Source: Paracoccus sp. S-4012 (GTDB lineage Bacteria > Pseudomonadota > Alphaproteobacteria > Rhodobacterales > Rhodobacteraceae). Taken from it: DNA of 64,000 nt. The notes under the pieces were generated by a model, which ran no database searches, was not told the DNA's origin, and saw only the letters and a program-made list of their open reading frames with translations. Shown piece after piece: positions 16,035 to 24,114 of the stretch. Where the stretch lies: the NCBI RefSeq assembly GCF_009674885.1, contig NZ_WKKA01000006.1, positions 1-64,000 of the forward strand. Direction: 5' to 3'. The number at the start of each line of letters is the position of its first letter. Position 1 is the stretch's first letter. The translations under genes were made by a program, and so were the position numbers.

Positions 16035-18095
16035 CTACTGCCCGCTGCTCGGCTCGGCGATCACCGGCGCCATGCCTTCGAGGATGCCGCGGTCGAGATG
16101 GCAGCAAATGGCGTGGCCATTCTCGAAGCGTTGCATCGGCGGCAGGACGGTCTCGCAGAGGGTCCCCGGCACCTGCGCCTTGCGGTGGCAGCGGGTGTGG
16201 AAGGGGCAGCCGGGCGGCGGGTGCGTGGCCGAGGGGATGTCACCCTCCAGCACGATGCGGCGCTGACCGGCGCCGGGATCGGGGAGCGGGACGGCGGAGA
16301 GGAGCGCCTCGGTATAGGGATGGAAGGGCGGCGAAAAGACGGCCTCGGCAGGGCCGATCTCGACGATGTGGCCGAGATACATGACCATGACCCGGTCCGC
16401 GAGGTGGCGCACGAGGGCGAGGTCGTGGCTGATGAAGATCAGCGTCGTGCCCGTCTCGCGCTGCATGTCGGTCAGCAGTTTCGTGACCGCCGCCTGCACC
16501 GAGACGTCGAGGGCGCTGACCGGCTCGTCCGCGACCACGATGCGGGCGCCCGAGGCGAAGGCGCGGGCGATGCCGACGCGCTGCTTCTGGCCGCCCGAGA
16601 GCTGGCGCGGCAGGCGGGCCGCGAAGGCGCGCGGCAGCTGCACGAGGTCGAGGAGGTCGAGGGTCCGCGCGCGGCGGTCGGCGTCGGAGGCGCCCTGGCG
16701 GAAGACCTCGAGGGCGCGGGTGATCTGGCGGCCGACGCTGATCGCGGGGTTCAGCGTGTCGGCCGGGTTCTGGAAGATCATCTGCAGGTCGGCGACCACG
16801 GCGCGGGGGCGGGCTTCGACGGGGAGGTGCTGGACCTCGTGCCCGTCGAGCAGGATGCGGCCGGAGGTGGCGGTCTCGAGGCCGACCAGCAGCTTGGCGA
16901 GGGTGGACTTGCCGCAGCCGGATTCGCCGACGATGGCGAGTGTTTCGCCTTGCCGGACGGTGAAAGTGAGGGACTCGTTGGCCTTGACGATGGCGCCGGC
17001 GCGGGGGCCGAAAAGGCCGGAGCCGGTCTCGTAGTATTTCCGCAGGTCCTCGATCCGCAGGATTGTTTCACCGGACGGGGCGTGCGGCTGGATTTCGCCC
17101 GCGGGCGGCCGGGCGGACCAGTCGATCTCGTCCCAGCGGATGCAGCGGCTCGCATGGGGCGGGGCCACGGGCAGCATCGGGATCTTCTGCGCGTCGCAGC
17201 GGCGGGGGACGACATGCGGGCAGCGGGGGCCGAAGTTGCAGCCGGGCGGGCGCTCCTGCGGCAAGGGCGCGTTGCCGGGGATGGGAACGAGGGCCTCCGT
17301 GGCGCGGCGGGCGGCGAGACGGGGGATCGCGCGGAAGAGGCCCTGCGTGTAGGGGTGGCGCATGGCGGTGAAGACCTCGGCCACCGTGCCGGTCTCGACC
17401 GCCTCGCCCGCATACATCACGCAGAGGCGGTCGCAGGTGTCGCGGATCAGGCCGAGATTGTGGCTGATGAACAGCATCGCGGTGCCGTGTTTCCGCCTCA
17501 GCTCGCGCAGCAGGTCCACGATCCCGGCCTCCACGGTGACGTCGAGGGCGGTGGTCGGCTCGTCGAGGATCAGCAGCGAAGGGTTTGACATCAGGGCCAT
17601 CGCGATAACGATGCGCTGCTGCTGGCCGCCCGAGAGCTCGTGCGGGTAGGCGCGCAGGATGCGGTCGGGATCGGGCAGGTGGACATCCGCCAGCATCGCG
17701 CGGGCGCGGGCGAGGGCTTCGCGGCGGGAGGTGCCTTCGTGGGTCATCGGAACCTCGGCCAGCTGCGCGCCGACGCGCATGGCGGGGTTCAGGGAAGCCA
17801 TCGGCTCCTGGTAGACCATGGCGATCTCGCGGCCGCGGATGGCGCGGAGGTCGCGGGGCGAGAGGGCGGCGAGGTCGCGCGCGTCGAAGCGGACGCGGCC
17901 TGCGGTGACGCGACCCGCGGGGCCGAGATCCTGCATGATGCCGAGCGCGACAGTGGACTTGCCGCAGCCTGATTCGCCCACGAGACCCATGGCTTCGCCG
18001 GGCATGATGGTGAGCGAGAAGTCCGTCACGGCCGGGATGGTCAGGCCGCGCGTCTGGAAGCTGATGGACAGGTTCTCGATCTCGAGGAGCGGCAT
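16035..18095 (-). CDS. Dipeptide/oligopeptide ABC importer, double ATPase (DppD-DppF fusion)
   Basis: This 686-residue protein holds two complete ATPase units. The first has Walker A GESGCGKST (40-48), signature LSGGQQQR and Walker B LLILDEPTTALDV. The second, from about 345, has GESGCGKST again, LSGGQKQR and IVVADEPVSALDV. Each ends in the oligopeptide-transporter cysteine region (CNFGPRCPH and CPFHTRCHRK). It energises import by the two permeases encoded directly upstream (gap of three bases to dppC). Convergent with the oxidase operon, 39 bases apart. Confidence 0.92.
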   Translation of the reverse strand: MPLLEIENLSISFQTRGLTIPAVTDFSLTIMPGEAMGLVGESGCGKSTVALGIMQDLGPAGRVTAGRVRFDARDLAALSPRDLRAIRGREIAMVYQEPMASLNPAMRVGAQLAEVPMTHEGTSRREALARARAMLADVHLPDPDRILRAYPHELSGGQQQRIVIAMALMSNPSLLILDEPTTALDVTVEAGIVDLLRELRRKHGTAMLFISHNLGLIRDTCDRLCVMYAGEAVETGTVAEVFTAMRHPYTQGLFRAIPRLAARRATEALVPIPGNAPLPQERPPGCNFGPRCPHVVPRRCDAQKIPMLPVAPPHASRCIRWDEIDWSARPPAGEIQPHAPSGETILRIEDLRKYYETGSGLFGPRAGAIVKANESLTFTVRQGETLAIVGESGCGKSTLAKLLVGLETATSGRILLDGHEVQHLPVEARPRAVVADLQMIFQNPADTLNPAISVGRQITRALEVFRQGASDADRRARTLDLLDLVQLPRAFAARLPRQLSGGQKQRVGIARAFASGARIVVADEPVSALDVSVQAAVTKLLTDMQRETGTTLIFISHDLALVRHLADRVMVMYLGHIVEIGPAEAVFSPPFHPYTEALLSAVPLPDPGAGQRRIVLEGDIPSATHPPPGCPFHTRCHRKAQVPGTLCETVLPPMQRFENGHAICCHLDRGILEGMAPVIAEPSSGQ

Positions 18096-18098
18096 CGG

Positions 18099-19259
18099 TC
18101 AGTCCCTCAGGCTTTCCTCGCGCAATCCGTCGGCCAGCAGGTTCAGGCCGAGGACCAGCGACATCAGCGCGAGCGCGGGCGCAAGGGCGGCATGCGGGTA
18201 GGCCGTCAGCAGTCGCCGGCCCTGGTTGATGGTCGAGCCCCAGTCGGGGCTCTCGGGCGAGACGCCGAGGCCGAAGAAGCCGAGCGCGCCGAGCAGGATG
18301 GTGATGTAGCCGATGCGCAGGCAGAAATCGACGATCAGCGGGCCGCGGGCGTTCGGCAGGATCTCCCAGAGCATGATGTAGGCGGGTGTCTCGCCCCGCG
18401 TGCGGGCGGCGGCGACGTAGTCGCGGCTGGCGAGGTCGAGGGTGAGGCCGCGGGTGATGCGGAAGACGACCGGGGCGCTGACGAAGACGACGGCGATGAA
18501 GATGTTGAGCAGGTTCGGAGGCATCCGCCAGAGGCCCAGCGGGTCGGCGTCGAGGACGAGGCCGGACCATGCCCAGACGCCGAGCGCGAGGGTGAGGGCG
18601 AGCAGCGCGCGGCGGCGGGTGCGATTGGCGACGTGGCGGGTGCGGATGAGCTGCGCGGCGAAGGCGAGGGGGATGGCGAAGAGGATCGCGGACATGGCGC
18701 GGGGGATCGGGGTCTGCCGGATCTCGGGCGTCACCAGCAGGAAGAAGAGCAGGATGCCCGGAAAGGCGATCACGAGGTTCGCCGCGAAGGTCAGCCCGGC
18801 GTCGATCCGGCCGCGGTAATAGCCGGCGGGAAGGCCGAGCGAGATGCCGGTCATGTAGGCCACGAGCGCCGCCGCGGGGGCGATCGCCAGCACCGCGCGC
18901 GCGCCGGCGATCATGCGCGAGAACACGTCGCGGGCGAGGGCGTCGCCGCCGAGGAGGTAGTGGGGATAGCCGCCGCCCTGCGGGTCCGGCAGCGGCGTGC
19001 CGGGGACGGCGTTGCGCATCCCGGAGAGTTGCGCGAGCGGGTCGTGGGTGACGATCAGCGGCGCGAGCAGGGCCGCGAAGGTCCAGAACAGGACGAGGGC
19101 GAGGCCGGTCATGCCGGTGCGGGAATCGAGCAGGCGGCCAAGGAAGCCGAGGCGGTGGCGGAAGGCGCGGGCGGCGCCGAAGCTGAGCGCGAGGGCGAGC
19201 CAGACGGGCCAGAGGCGGAGCGCGATGCGGAGCAGGATCGCGGCCCAGCCGAGCTCCAT
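18099..19259 (-). CDS. Peptide ABC transporter permease, DppC type
   Basis: This 386-residue protein has the binding-protein-dependent permease fold. The N-terminus carries the DppC lead (GMTGLALVLFWTFAALLAPL, then HYLLGGDALARDVFSRMIAG). The EAA loop is present as DYVAAARTRGETPAYIMLWE. It is longer than typical DppC (about 300 residues) because of an extra stretch in the middle (about 200-240, RTRHVANRTRRRALL and neighbours) with additional hydrophobic segments. Its ATG overlaps the stop of dppB, so the two permeases are probably made in equal amounts. Confidence 0.9.
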   Translation of the reverse strand: MELGWAAILLRIALRLWPVWLALALSFGAARAFRHRLGFLGRLLDSRTGMTGLALVLFWTFAALLAPLIVTHDPLAQLSGMRNAVPGTPLPDPQGGGYPHYLLGGDALARDVFSRMIAGARAVLAIAPAAALVAYMTGISLGLPAGYYRGRIDAGLTFAANLVIAFPGILLFFLLVTPEIRQTPIPRAMSAILFAIPLAFAAQLIRTRHVANRTRRRALLALTLALGVWAWSGLVLDADPLGLWRMPPNLLNIFIAVVFVSAPVVFRITRGLTLDLASRDYVAAARTRGETPAYIMLWEILPNARGPLIVDFCLRIGYITILLGALGFFGLGVSPESPDWGSTINQGRRLLTAYPHAALAPALALMSLVLGLNLLADGLREESLRD

Positions 19260-20320
19260 CAGCGGACCCGGATGCGGGGGTTGAGCCAGACATAGCCGAG
19301 ATCGGAGATCAGCTGGGTGGCGAGGACCAGCACAACCGCGACGACCGAGCAGGCGAGCAGCAGGTCGATGTCGTTGTTGCCCGCGGCCTCGACCAGCGTC
19401 CAGCCGAAGCCGGGGTAGGAGAACAGGACCTCGGTGATGACGACGCCGTTCAGAAGCCACGGAAATTGCAGCATGATCACGGTGAAGGGCGCGATCAGGG
19501 CGTTGCGGAGGGCGTGTCTCAGGACGATGTCGCGGAAGGGCAGGCCCTTGAGGCGCGCGGTGCGGATGTAGGGCTGCGCCATGACCTCGGCCATCGAGGC
19601 GCGGGTCATGCGGGCGATGTAGCCCATGCCGGCGAGCGCGATGGTGGCGACGGGGAGGGCGAGGTTCCAGAAGGTTGGCTCGGTGGCGGCGCTGCGGGCG
19701 TTGCCGAGGAACAGGGTCGGGCGGTCGATGAGGCCGAGGTCGGTCAGGAGCGGCGAGAGGCCCGCCTGCGTCGAGGCGAGCAGCGCGATCAGCAGGACGC
19801 CGGAGACGTATTCGGGGGTCGCGGTGGTGGTGATGGCGACGGTCGAGAGGGCGCGGTCGATGCGCGAGCCCTCGCGCATCCCCGCGAGGATGCCGAGGGT
19901 GAGCGCCGCGGGAATCATGACGAGCATGACCCAGAACATGAGGCGGCCGGTGGCGGCGAGGCGGTCGCCGAGGATCGCGGACACCTCGCCCTGGAAGCGG
20001 GTGGACCAGCCCCAGTTGCCCTGAAGCACGCCGCAGAAGCGGGGGGCGGGGTCCGTGTTGCAGCGGCCGCCGGTGCCGTCCTCGCCGCGCCATGCGGGGA
20101 CCACGCCCAGCCACTCGCTGTAGCGGATCAGCATGGGGCGGTCGTAGCCGTTGCGGGCGAGCCAGCTTGCGACCTCGGCGTCGGACATGCGGGTCGAGGC
20201 CTGGGTGCGGGCGAGCTTCTCGAGGTTCGGCTGGAGGTTCGTCAGGGCGAAGACGATGACGGTGAGCGCGAGGGCGGCCAGCGCCATCGACGCCAGCCGC
20301 CGCAGGAGGAAGCGGGTCAC
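19259..20320 (-). CDS. Peptide ABC transporter permease, DppB type
   Basis: This 353-residue permease opens with TRFLLRRLASMALAALALTV, the usual first helix of DppB proteins. A periplasmic loop with two cysteines follows (RCNTDPAPRFCGVLQGNWGW), then the five-helix core with the EAA loop YIRTARLKGLPFRDIVLRHA. It forms the inner-membrane channel with the DppC-type partner. It lies 16 bases after the binding-protein gene. Confidence 0.9.
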   Translation of the reverse strand: MTRFLLRRLASMALAALALTVIVFALTNLQPNLEKLARTQASTRMSDAEVASWLARNGYDRPMLIRYSEWLGVVPAWRGEDGTGGRCNTDPAPRFCGVLQGNWGWSTRFQGEVSAILGDRLAATGRLMFWVMLVMIPAALTLGILAGMREGSRIDRALSTVAITTTATPEYVSGVLLIALLASTQAGLSPLLTDLGLIDRPTLFLGNARSAATEPTFWNLALPVATIALAGMGYIARMTRASMAEVMAQPYIRTARLKGLPFRDIVLRHALRNALIAPFTVIMLQFPWLLNGVVITEVLFSYPGFGWTLVEAAGNNDIDLLLACSVVAVVLVLATQLISDLGYVWLNPRIRVR

Positions 20321-20336
20321 GCGCCCGGCCGGGGCG

Positions 20337-21959
20337 TCAGGAGGCGAGCCAGTAATGCTGGTAGCGCACCTCGAAGCTCGGGTGGATCTCGGCGCCGCCG
20401 ACGCCTTCGCGCGCGTGGCGGTAGGTCTTGCGCCAGAAGGGCAGGATCGTGACGGCGTCGTCGCGCATCATCTGTTCGGCCTCGGCCATGATCGCGCGGC
20501 GCGCCTCGACATCGGGCGTGCCCATGGCGCGGTCCACGAGGGCGTCGAAGGCAGGGTTGCGCCAGGCGGTCTCGTTCCATTCGGCGGTGGAGTAATAGGC
20601 GAGCTTCAGGGTCTGCACGCCGAGCGGGCGCATGTTCCATTCGGTCGCGCTGAACGGTAACTTCAGCCAATCGTTCCAATAGGTTGCGCCGGGCAGGACG
20701 CGGCGCTCGACAGGGATGCCGGCGTCGCGGAGTTGCGCCGCGATGGCGTCGCAGGTGGCGGCCTGGTAGTCGCCGTCGAGGGAGACGAGCTCGATGGGGG
20801 TGGTCGGGGCGGCGGCCTCGAACATCTCGCGGGCGCGGGCCGGGTCGTGTTCGGGCGGGCCGATATCGGCGTATTCGGGGTGGATCGGGCAGAGATGGTG
20901 GTTCTCGCCGACCTCGCCCTGGTTGTCGTAGCCGATCTCGAGGACGCGGGCGTTGTCCACGGCGAGCTGGAGCGCGGCGCGCACGTCGCGGTTGGTGAAG
21001 GGCTCCTGCTCCTGGTTGAAGCGGACGGTGAGGGTGTTGGCGGTCAGCGTCTCGGTCCGCGGCCAGCCGAGGGCGTCGAAGAGCGGGATGAAGTCGCCGA
21101 TGGTGGTGTAGTTGAGGTCGATCTCGCCCGCTTCCGCGGCGGCGAGGGTGGCGGCGGGGTCGGTCCCGAGGTCCACGAACTCGATTGCGTCGAGCCAGGC
21201 GCCGTTGCCTTCGTTCCACCACGCATGATCGGGGTTCTTCTCGATCAGCGCGCCCACGCCGGGTTCGTGGCGGACGGGACGGTAGGCGCCGGTGCCGATG
21301 GGCAGGGCCACGGGATCGCCGTCGAAGGAGGGATGGACGACGGCGGCCGGGTAGTCGGCGCAGCCGACGATGAGGGTGATGTCGGGGGCGCTGAGGCTGA
21401 GGCGCAGCGTGAGATCGTCCACGATCTCGGCGGCATCGCCGCGAAGCTGGCTGGTCGCCTCGTCCATGATGGCGGTGAAGCGCGAGGCCATGGAGTTGCC
21501 CTCGACCGAGCCGTCGCACCACCGCTGGAAGTTGTGCAGCACATCTTGGGCGGTGAAGCGGTCGCCGTTGTTCCAGGTGACGCCGGGACGCAGGTGCAGG
21601 ACGTATTCGGTAGCGTTGTCGTTCACGTCCCAGCCTTCGAGGAGGACCGGCTTGAGGGTGCCGTCGTTCTCGTAGGAAACGAGCCACTCGAGCCAGCCAC
21701 GGCAGACATTGGCGTGCTCGGACCAGTCCCAGGTGCGGGGGTCCTTCTGGGCCTTGATGTACATCTGCATCCTGAGGGTGCCGCCGGGCTGGGGCGCGCC
21801 CTGCGCGCGGGCCGGGGCGGGGAGGCCGAGGAGGCCCCAGGCGGCCGTGGCTGTCACGCCGACGGCGGTGGCGCGGGTCAGGAACTCGCGGCGGGACAGG
21901 GTTCCGGCCTGCGCTTCGCGGGCCCACATGCGGGCGGCGGGATGGATGCGGATGGTCAC
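20337..21959 (-). CDS. Peptide ABC transporter substrate-binding protein, Tat-exported
   Basis: This 540-residue family 5 binding protein has a twin-arginine signal: SRREFL at 22-27 followed by a hydrophobic stretch and ARAQG near 53. Family features include WDWSEHANVCRGWLEWLV near the N-terminus, LRPGVTWNNGDRFTAQDVL and AVDNARVLEIGYDNQGEVG. It should catch peptides or a similar ligand in the periplasm; the true ligand cannot be told. It is the first gene of the four-gene operon. Its promoter must lie in the region it shares with the GTA cluster. Confidence 0.9.
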   Translation of the reverse strand: MTIRIHPAARMWAREAQAGTLSRREFLTRATAVGVTATAAWGLLGLPAPARAQGAPQPGGTLRMQMYIKAQKDPRTWDWSEHANVCRGWLEWLVSYENDGTLKPVLLEGWDVNDNATEYVLHLRPGVTWNNGDRFTAQDVLHNFQRWCDGSVEGNSMASRFTAIMDEATSQLRGDAAEIVDDLTLRLSLSAPDITLIVGCADYPAAVVHPSFDGDPVALPIGTGAYRPVRHEPGVGALIEKNPDHAWWNEGNGAWLDAIEFVDLGTDPAATLAAAEAGEIDLNYTTIGDFIPLFDALGWPRTETLTANTLTVRFNQEQEPFTNRDVRAALQLAVDNARVLEIGYDNQGEVGENHHLCPIHPEYADIGPPEHDPARAREMFEAAAPTTPIELVSLDGDYQAATCDAIAAQLRDAGIPVERRVLPGATYWNDWLKLPFSATEWNMRPLGVQTLKLAYYSTAEWNETAWRNPAFDALVDRAMGTPDVEARRAIMAEAEQMMRDDAVTILPFWRKTYRHAREGVGGAEIHPSFEVRYQHYWLAS

Positions 21960-22026
21960 GGTCAGTCCTCCCGAGGCTGATTCTGGGGAAGGTTAGCATT
22001 CCTCTTTGCGCGAGCGCGACAGCGAA

Positions 22027-22044
22027 GGGGGGGCGCTGCCCCCC
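22027..22044. repeat. G-run/C-run hairpin, part of a family-typical intergenic element
   Basis: Six or seven G, loop CGCTG, six C. It is followed at 22066-22080 by CTCCCCCCGGGATATTTGGG. A second GATATTTG core after CTCCCG lies at 24033-24051 in front of another hairpin, so this looks like a dispersed intergenic unit. Confidence 0.5.
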
Positions 22045-22249
22045 GTCGCGCGGCGCGCGACTCCCCCCGGGATATTTGGGGCAAGGCAAAGCGGGGCGTT
22101 GCAGCCTCCGGCTGGAGTGTTGCGCGGGTGTTGCGCGGTCAAAGACCTGTAAATGCTGGTTTACGGAGGGTTGAGCGCGCGGTGCTGGGGCGAGTCGTTG
22201 ACCAGGCGCTCTCCTCAGGGTAGAACAACCACATGCTGGGAGAGGTGGG

Positions 22250-22281
22250 CAAGCGGCCGAGGGGGCAACCCCGGCCGCTTG
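22250..22281 (+). terminator. Strong hairpin in front of the GTA cluster, terminator or attenuator
   Basis: CAAGCGGCC at 22250-22258 pairs exactly with GGCCGCTTG at 22273-22281, and an inner GGGG-CCCC pair closes a short loop. TTTCGTCTCTT follows. The next gene, g1, starts 50 bases downstream on the same strand. The shape is that of a weak intrinsic terminator; placed before the cluster it could stop upstream reading or act as an attenuator. Confidence 0.6.
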
Positions 22282-22331
22282 TTTCGTCTCTTGCGCCCGT
22301 GCGGACACCACGAGGCAGGACAAGCAGAACA

Positions 22332-22721
22332 ATGACGGTGATCGACGATCTGCGCCACGCGGCGCCGGACGCAACGCACAGCCTCGCCGCCGCGACCGGC
22401 GGCGAGGGCCGGGAAGACGCCTCGCTGGGCGTCGCCTTCGACCTCGCCGAGAGCCTGTTTCTGGGCTGCGCGGCCGACCTCGAGCGGATCGAGCGGCGGC
22501 TGCGGAACGCCGAGGCCGAGGGCTGCGACGAGGCGGTCAAGGTGGCGCGCGCACTGCGCGGCGCGACCGAGAAGATGCTGGAGGAGAGAAACCGTGTCGA
22601 CAAGCTTCGCAGACAGGTCGCCGGTGTGGTCGAGGGGGCGGGAAGCCTCGACCTCAACGCCGCCCGGCACGAGATCGGGCGCCGCCTGGCTTGCCTCCGC
22701 CGCGCCGGAGGAGGTGGATGA
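22332..22721 (+). CDS. g1: GTA gene 1, small terminase-like protein
   Basis: This 129-residue, mostly helical protein matches the first gene of Rhodobacter-type GTA clusters by position and composition (LGVAFDLAESLFLGCAADLE, then KVARALRGATEKMLEERNRV). In R. capsulatus this product acts as the small terminase that helps feed DNA to the large terminase. The ATG at 22332 was chosen because the helical region begins after it. Its last 128 bases overlap the start given for the terminase gene. Confidence 0.75.
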   Translation: MTVIDDLRHAAPDATHSLAAATGGEGREDASLGVAFDLAESLFLGCAADLERIERRLRNAEAEGCDEAVKVARALRGATEKMLEERNRVDKLRRQVAGVVEGAGSLDLNAARHEIGRRLACLRRAGGGG

Positions 22722-24009
22722 GTTCCTGCTCGGCTTGAGCGACAACGCGCTGGCGGCGCTGCCGTGGCTGTTCGAGTTCTGGGCGCTGCCGCATCAGCTG
22801 CCGCCCGAGGGCGACTGGAAAAGCTGGGTCATCATGGGCGGGCGCGGCGCGGGCAAGACCCGCGCCGGGGCCGAATGGGTGCGGGCGCAGGTCGAGGGGC
22901 CGACGGCGGGCGCGCCGGGGCGCGCGCGGCGGGTGGCGCTGGTGGGGGAGACCTTCGATCAGGCGCGCGAGGTGATGGTGATGGGGGAGAGCGGGATTCT
23001 GGCCTGCTCGCCCCCCGACCGGCGACCGGTGTGGGAAGCCACGCGGCGGCGGCTGGTTTGGGCCAACGGCGCTGTGGCCACCGTCTATTCGGCGCATGAG
23101 CCGGAGGCCCTGCGGGGGCCGCAGTTCGATGCGGCCTGGGTGGATGAGCTGGCGAAGTGGAAGAAGGCCGAGGAGACCTGGGACATGCTGCAGTTCGCGC
23201 TGCGGCTGGGCGAGCATCCGCAGCAGGTGGTCACGACCACGCCGCGGAACGTGGGGGTGCTGAAGCGGATCCTCGGGAATGCGTCCACGGTGACGACGCA
23301 TGCGCCGACGGATGCGAACCGGGCCTATCTGGCGGAGAGTTTTCTGGCCGAGGTCGAGAGCCGCTATGGCGGCACGCGGCTGGGGCGGCAGGAGCTGGAG
23401 GGGGTGCTTCTCGACGATGTCGAGGGAGCGCTGTGGACGACGCGGATGCTGGAGGCGTGCGGGATCGGGGAGGCGCCGAAGCTGGACCGGGTGGTGGTCG
23501 CGGTCGACCCGAGCGTGACGGCGGGGCGCGGCAGCGACGAATGCGGGATCGTGGTCGCGGGGGTCGTGGCGCAGGGCGAGCCCTCGGCGTGGCGGGCCTT
23601 TGTGCTGGAGGATGCGAGCGTCCGGGGCTCGCCGGTGGACTGGGCGAAGGCGGCGATCGCGGCGCGGGACCGCTGGGCGGCCGAGCGGCTGGTGGCCGAG
23701 GTGAACCAGGGCGGCGATCTGGTCGAGAGCGTGCTGCGGCAGGTCGATCCGCTGGTGCCGTTTCGGGGACTCAGGGCGGCGCGCGGCAAGGGGCTGCGGG
23801 CCGAGCCGGTGGCGGCGCTCTATGAGCAGGGGCGGGTGCGGCACCTGCGGGGGCTGGGCGCGCTGGAGGATCAGATGTGCCAGATGACAGTGCGCGGCTG
23901 GGAGGGGCGGGGCAGCCCCGACCGGCTGGATGCGCTGGTCTGGGCGGTCCATGAGTTGGTGATCGAGCCGGCGGCGGGCTGGCGGCGGCCGCAGGTGCGG
24001 ATGCTGTAG
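22594..24009 (+). CDS. g2: GTA large terminase (DNA packaging ATPase-nuclease)
   Basis: This protein has up to 471 residues. Walker A is GGRGAGKTR (82-90), Walker B is FDAAWVDELAKW (about 178), and TTTPRNVGVLKRIL is the coupling motif. The nuclease domain begins with VVVAVDPSVT and includes GSDECGIVV. It cuts and pumps host DNA into GTA heads. The GTG at 22594 sits behind GGAGGAGAG but lies inside g1, and the first 30 residues look like an out-of-frame copy of g1. A start near 22680-22715 would also give a full enzyme, so the true start is uncertain. Confidence 0.9.
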   Translation: MSTSFADRSPVWSRGREASTSTPPGTRSGAAWLASAAPEEVDEFLLGLSDNALAALPWLFEFWALPHQLPPEGDWKSWVIMGGRGAGKTRAGAEWVRAQVEGPTAGAPGRARRVALVGETFDQAREVMVMGESGILACSPPDRRPVWEATRRRLVWANGAVATVYSAHEPEALRGPQFDAAWVDELAKWKKAEETWDMLQFALRLGEHPQQVVTTTPRNVGVLKRILGNASTVTTHAPTDANRAYLAESFLAEVESRYGGTRLGRQELEGVLLDDVEGALWTTRMLEACGIGEAPKLDRVVVAVDPSVTAGRGSDECGIVVAGVVAQGEPSAWRAFVLEDASVRGSPVDWAKAAIAARDRWAAERLVAEVNQGGDLVESVLRQVDPLVPFRGLRAARGKGLRAEPVAALYEQGRVRHLRGLGALEDQMCQMTVRGWEGRGSPDRLDALVWAVHELVIEPAAGWRRPQVRML

Positions 24010-24043
24010 CGTCCCGCGGTTTCGGGCGCTGCTCCCGAAGATG

Positions 24044-24090
24044 GATATTTGAGGACAGAAGAAGGGGCTGGCCATTTGGCTGGCCCCTTC
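24044..24090. terminator. Perfect 14-bp hairpin between terminase and portal genes
   Basis: GAAGGGGCTGGCCA at 24061-24074 pairs with TGGCTGGCCCCTTC at 24077-24090 (two G-T pairs) around a two-base loop. It is preceded by the GATATTTG core at 24044-24051. No T-run follows, so termination may be partial. It lies inside a cluster expected to be one transcript. Confidence 0.6.
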
Positions 24091-24114
24091 GCGTTTGGGA
24101 TGGAGGGTCGCGCG

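Larger units (their letters stand above)
21960..22331. other. Divergent region between peptide importer and GTA cluster
   Basis: This stretch holds two hairpins (22027-22044 and 22250-22281, listed separately), one intergenic GATATTTG element at 22071-22078 and presumably the promoters for both flanking operons. No gene or tRNA was found. GTTTACGGAGGG at 22160-22171 looks like a ribosome site but leads to no credible protein. Confidence 0.5.

Noticed and set aside
22201..22281. tRNA-like gene before the GTA cluster
   Set aside because: The GC stem folds into a simple hairpin; there are no D- and T-arm consensus bases and no acceptor stem.
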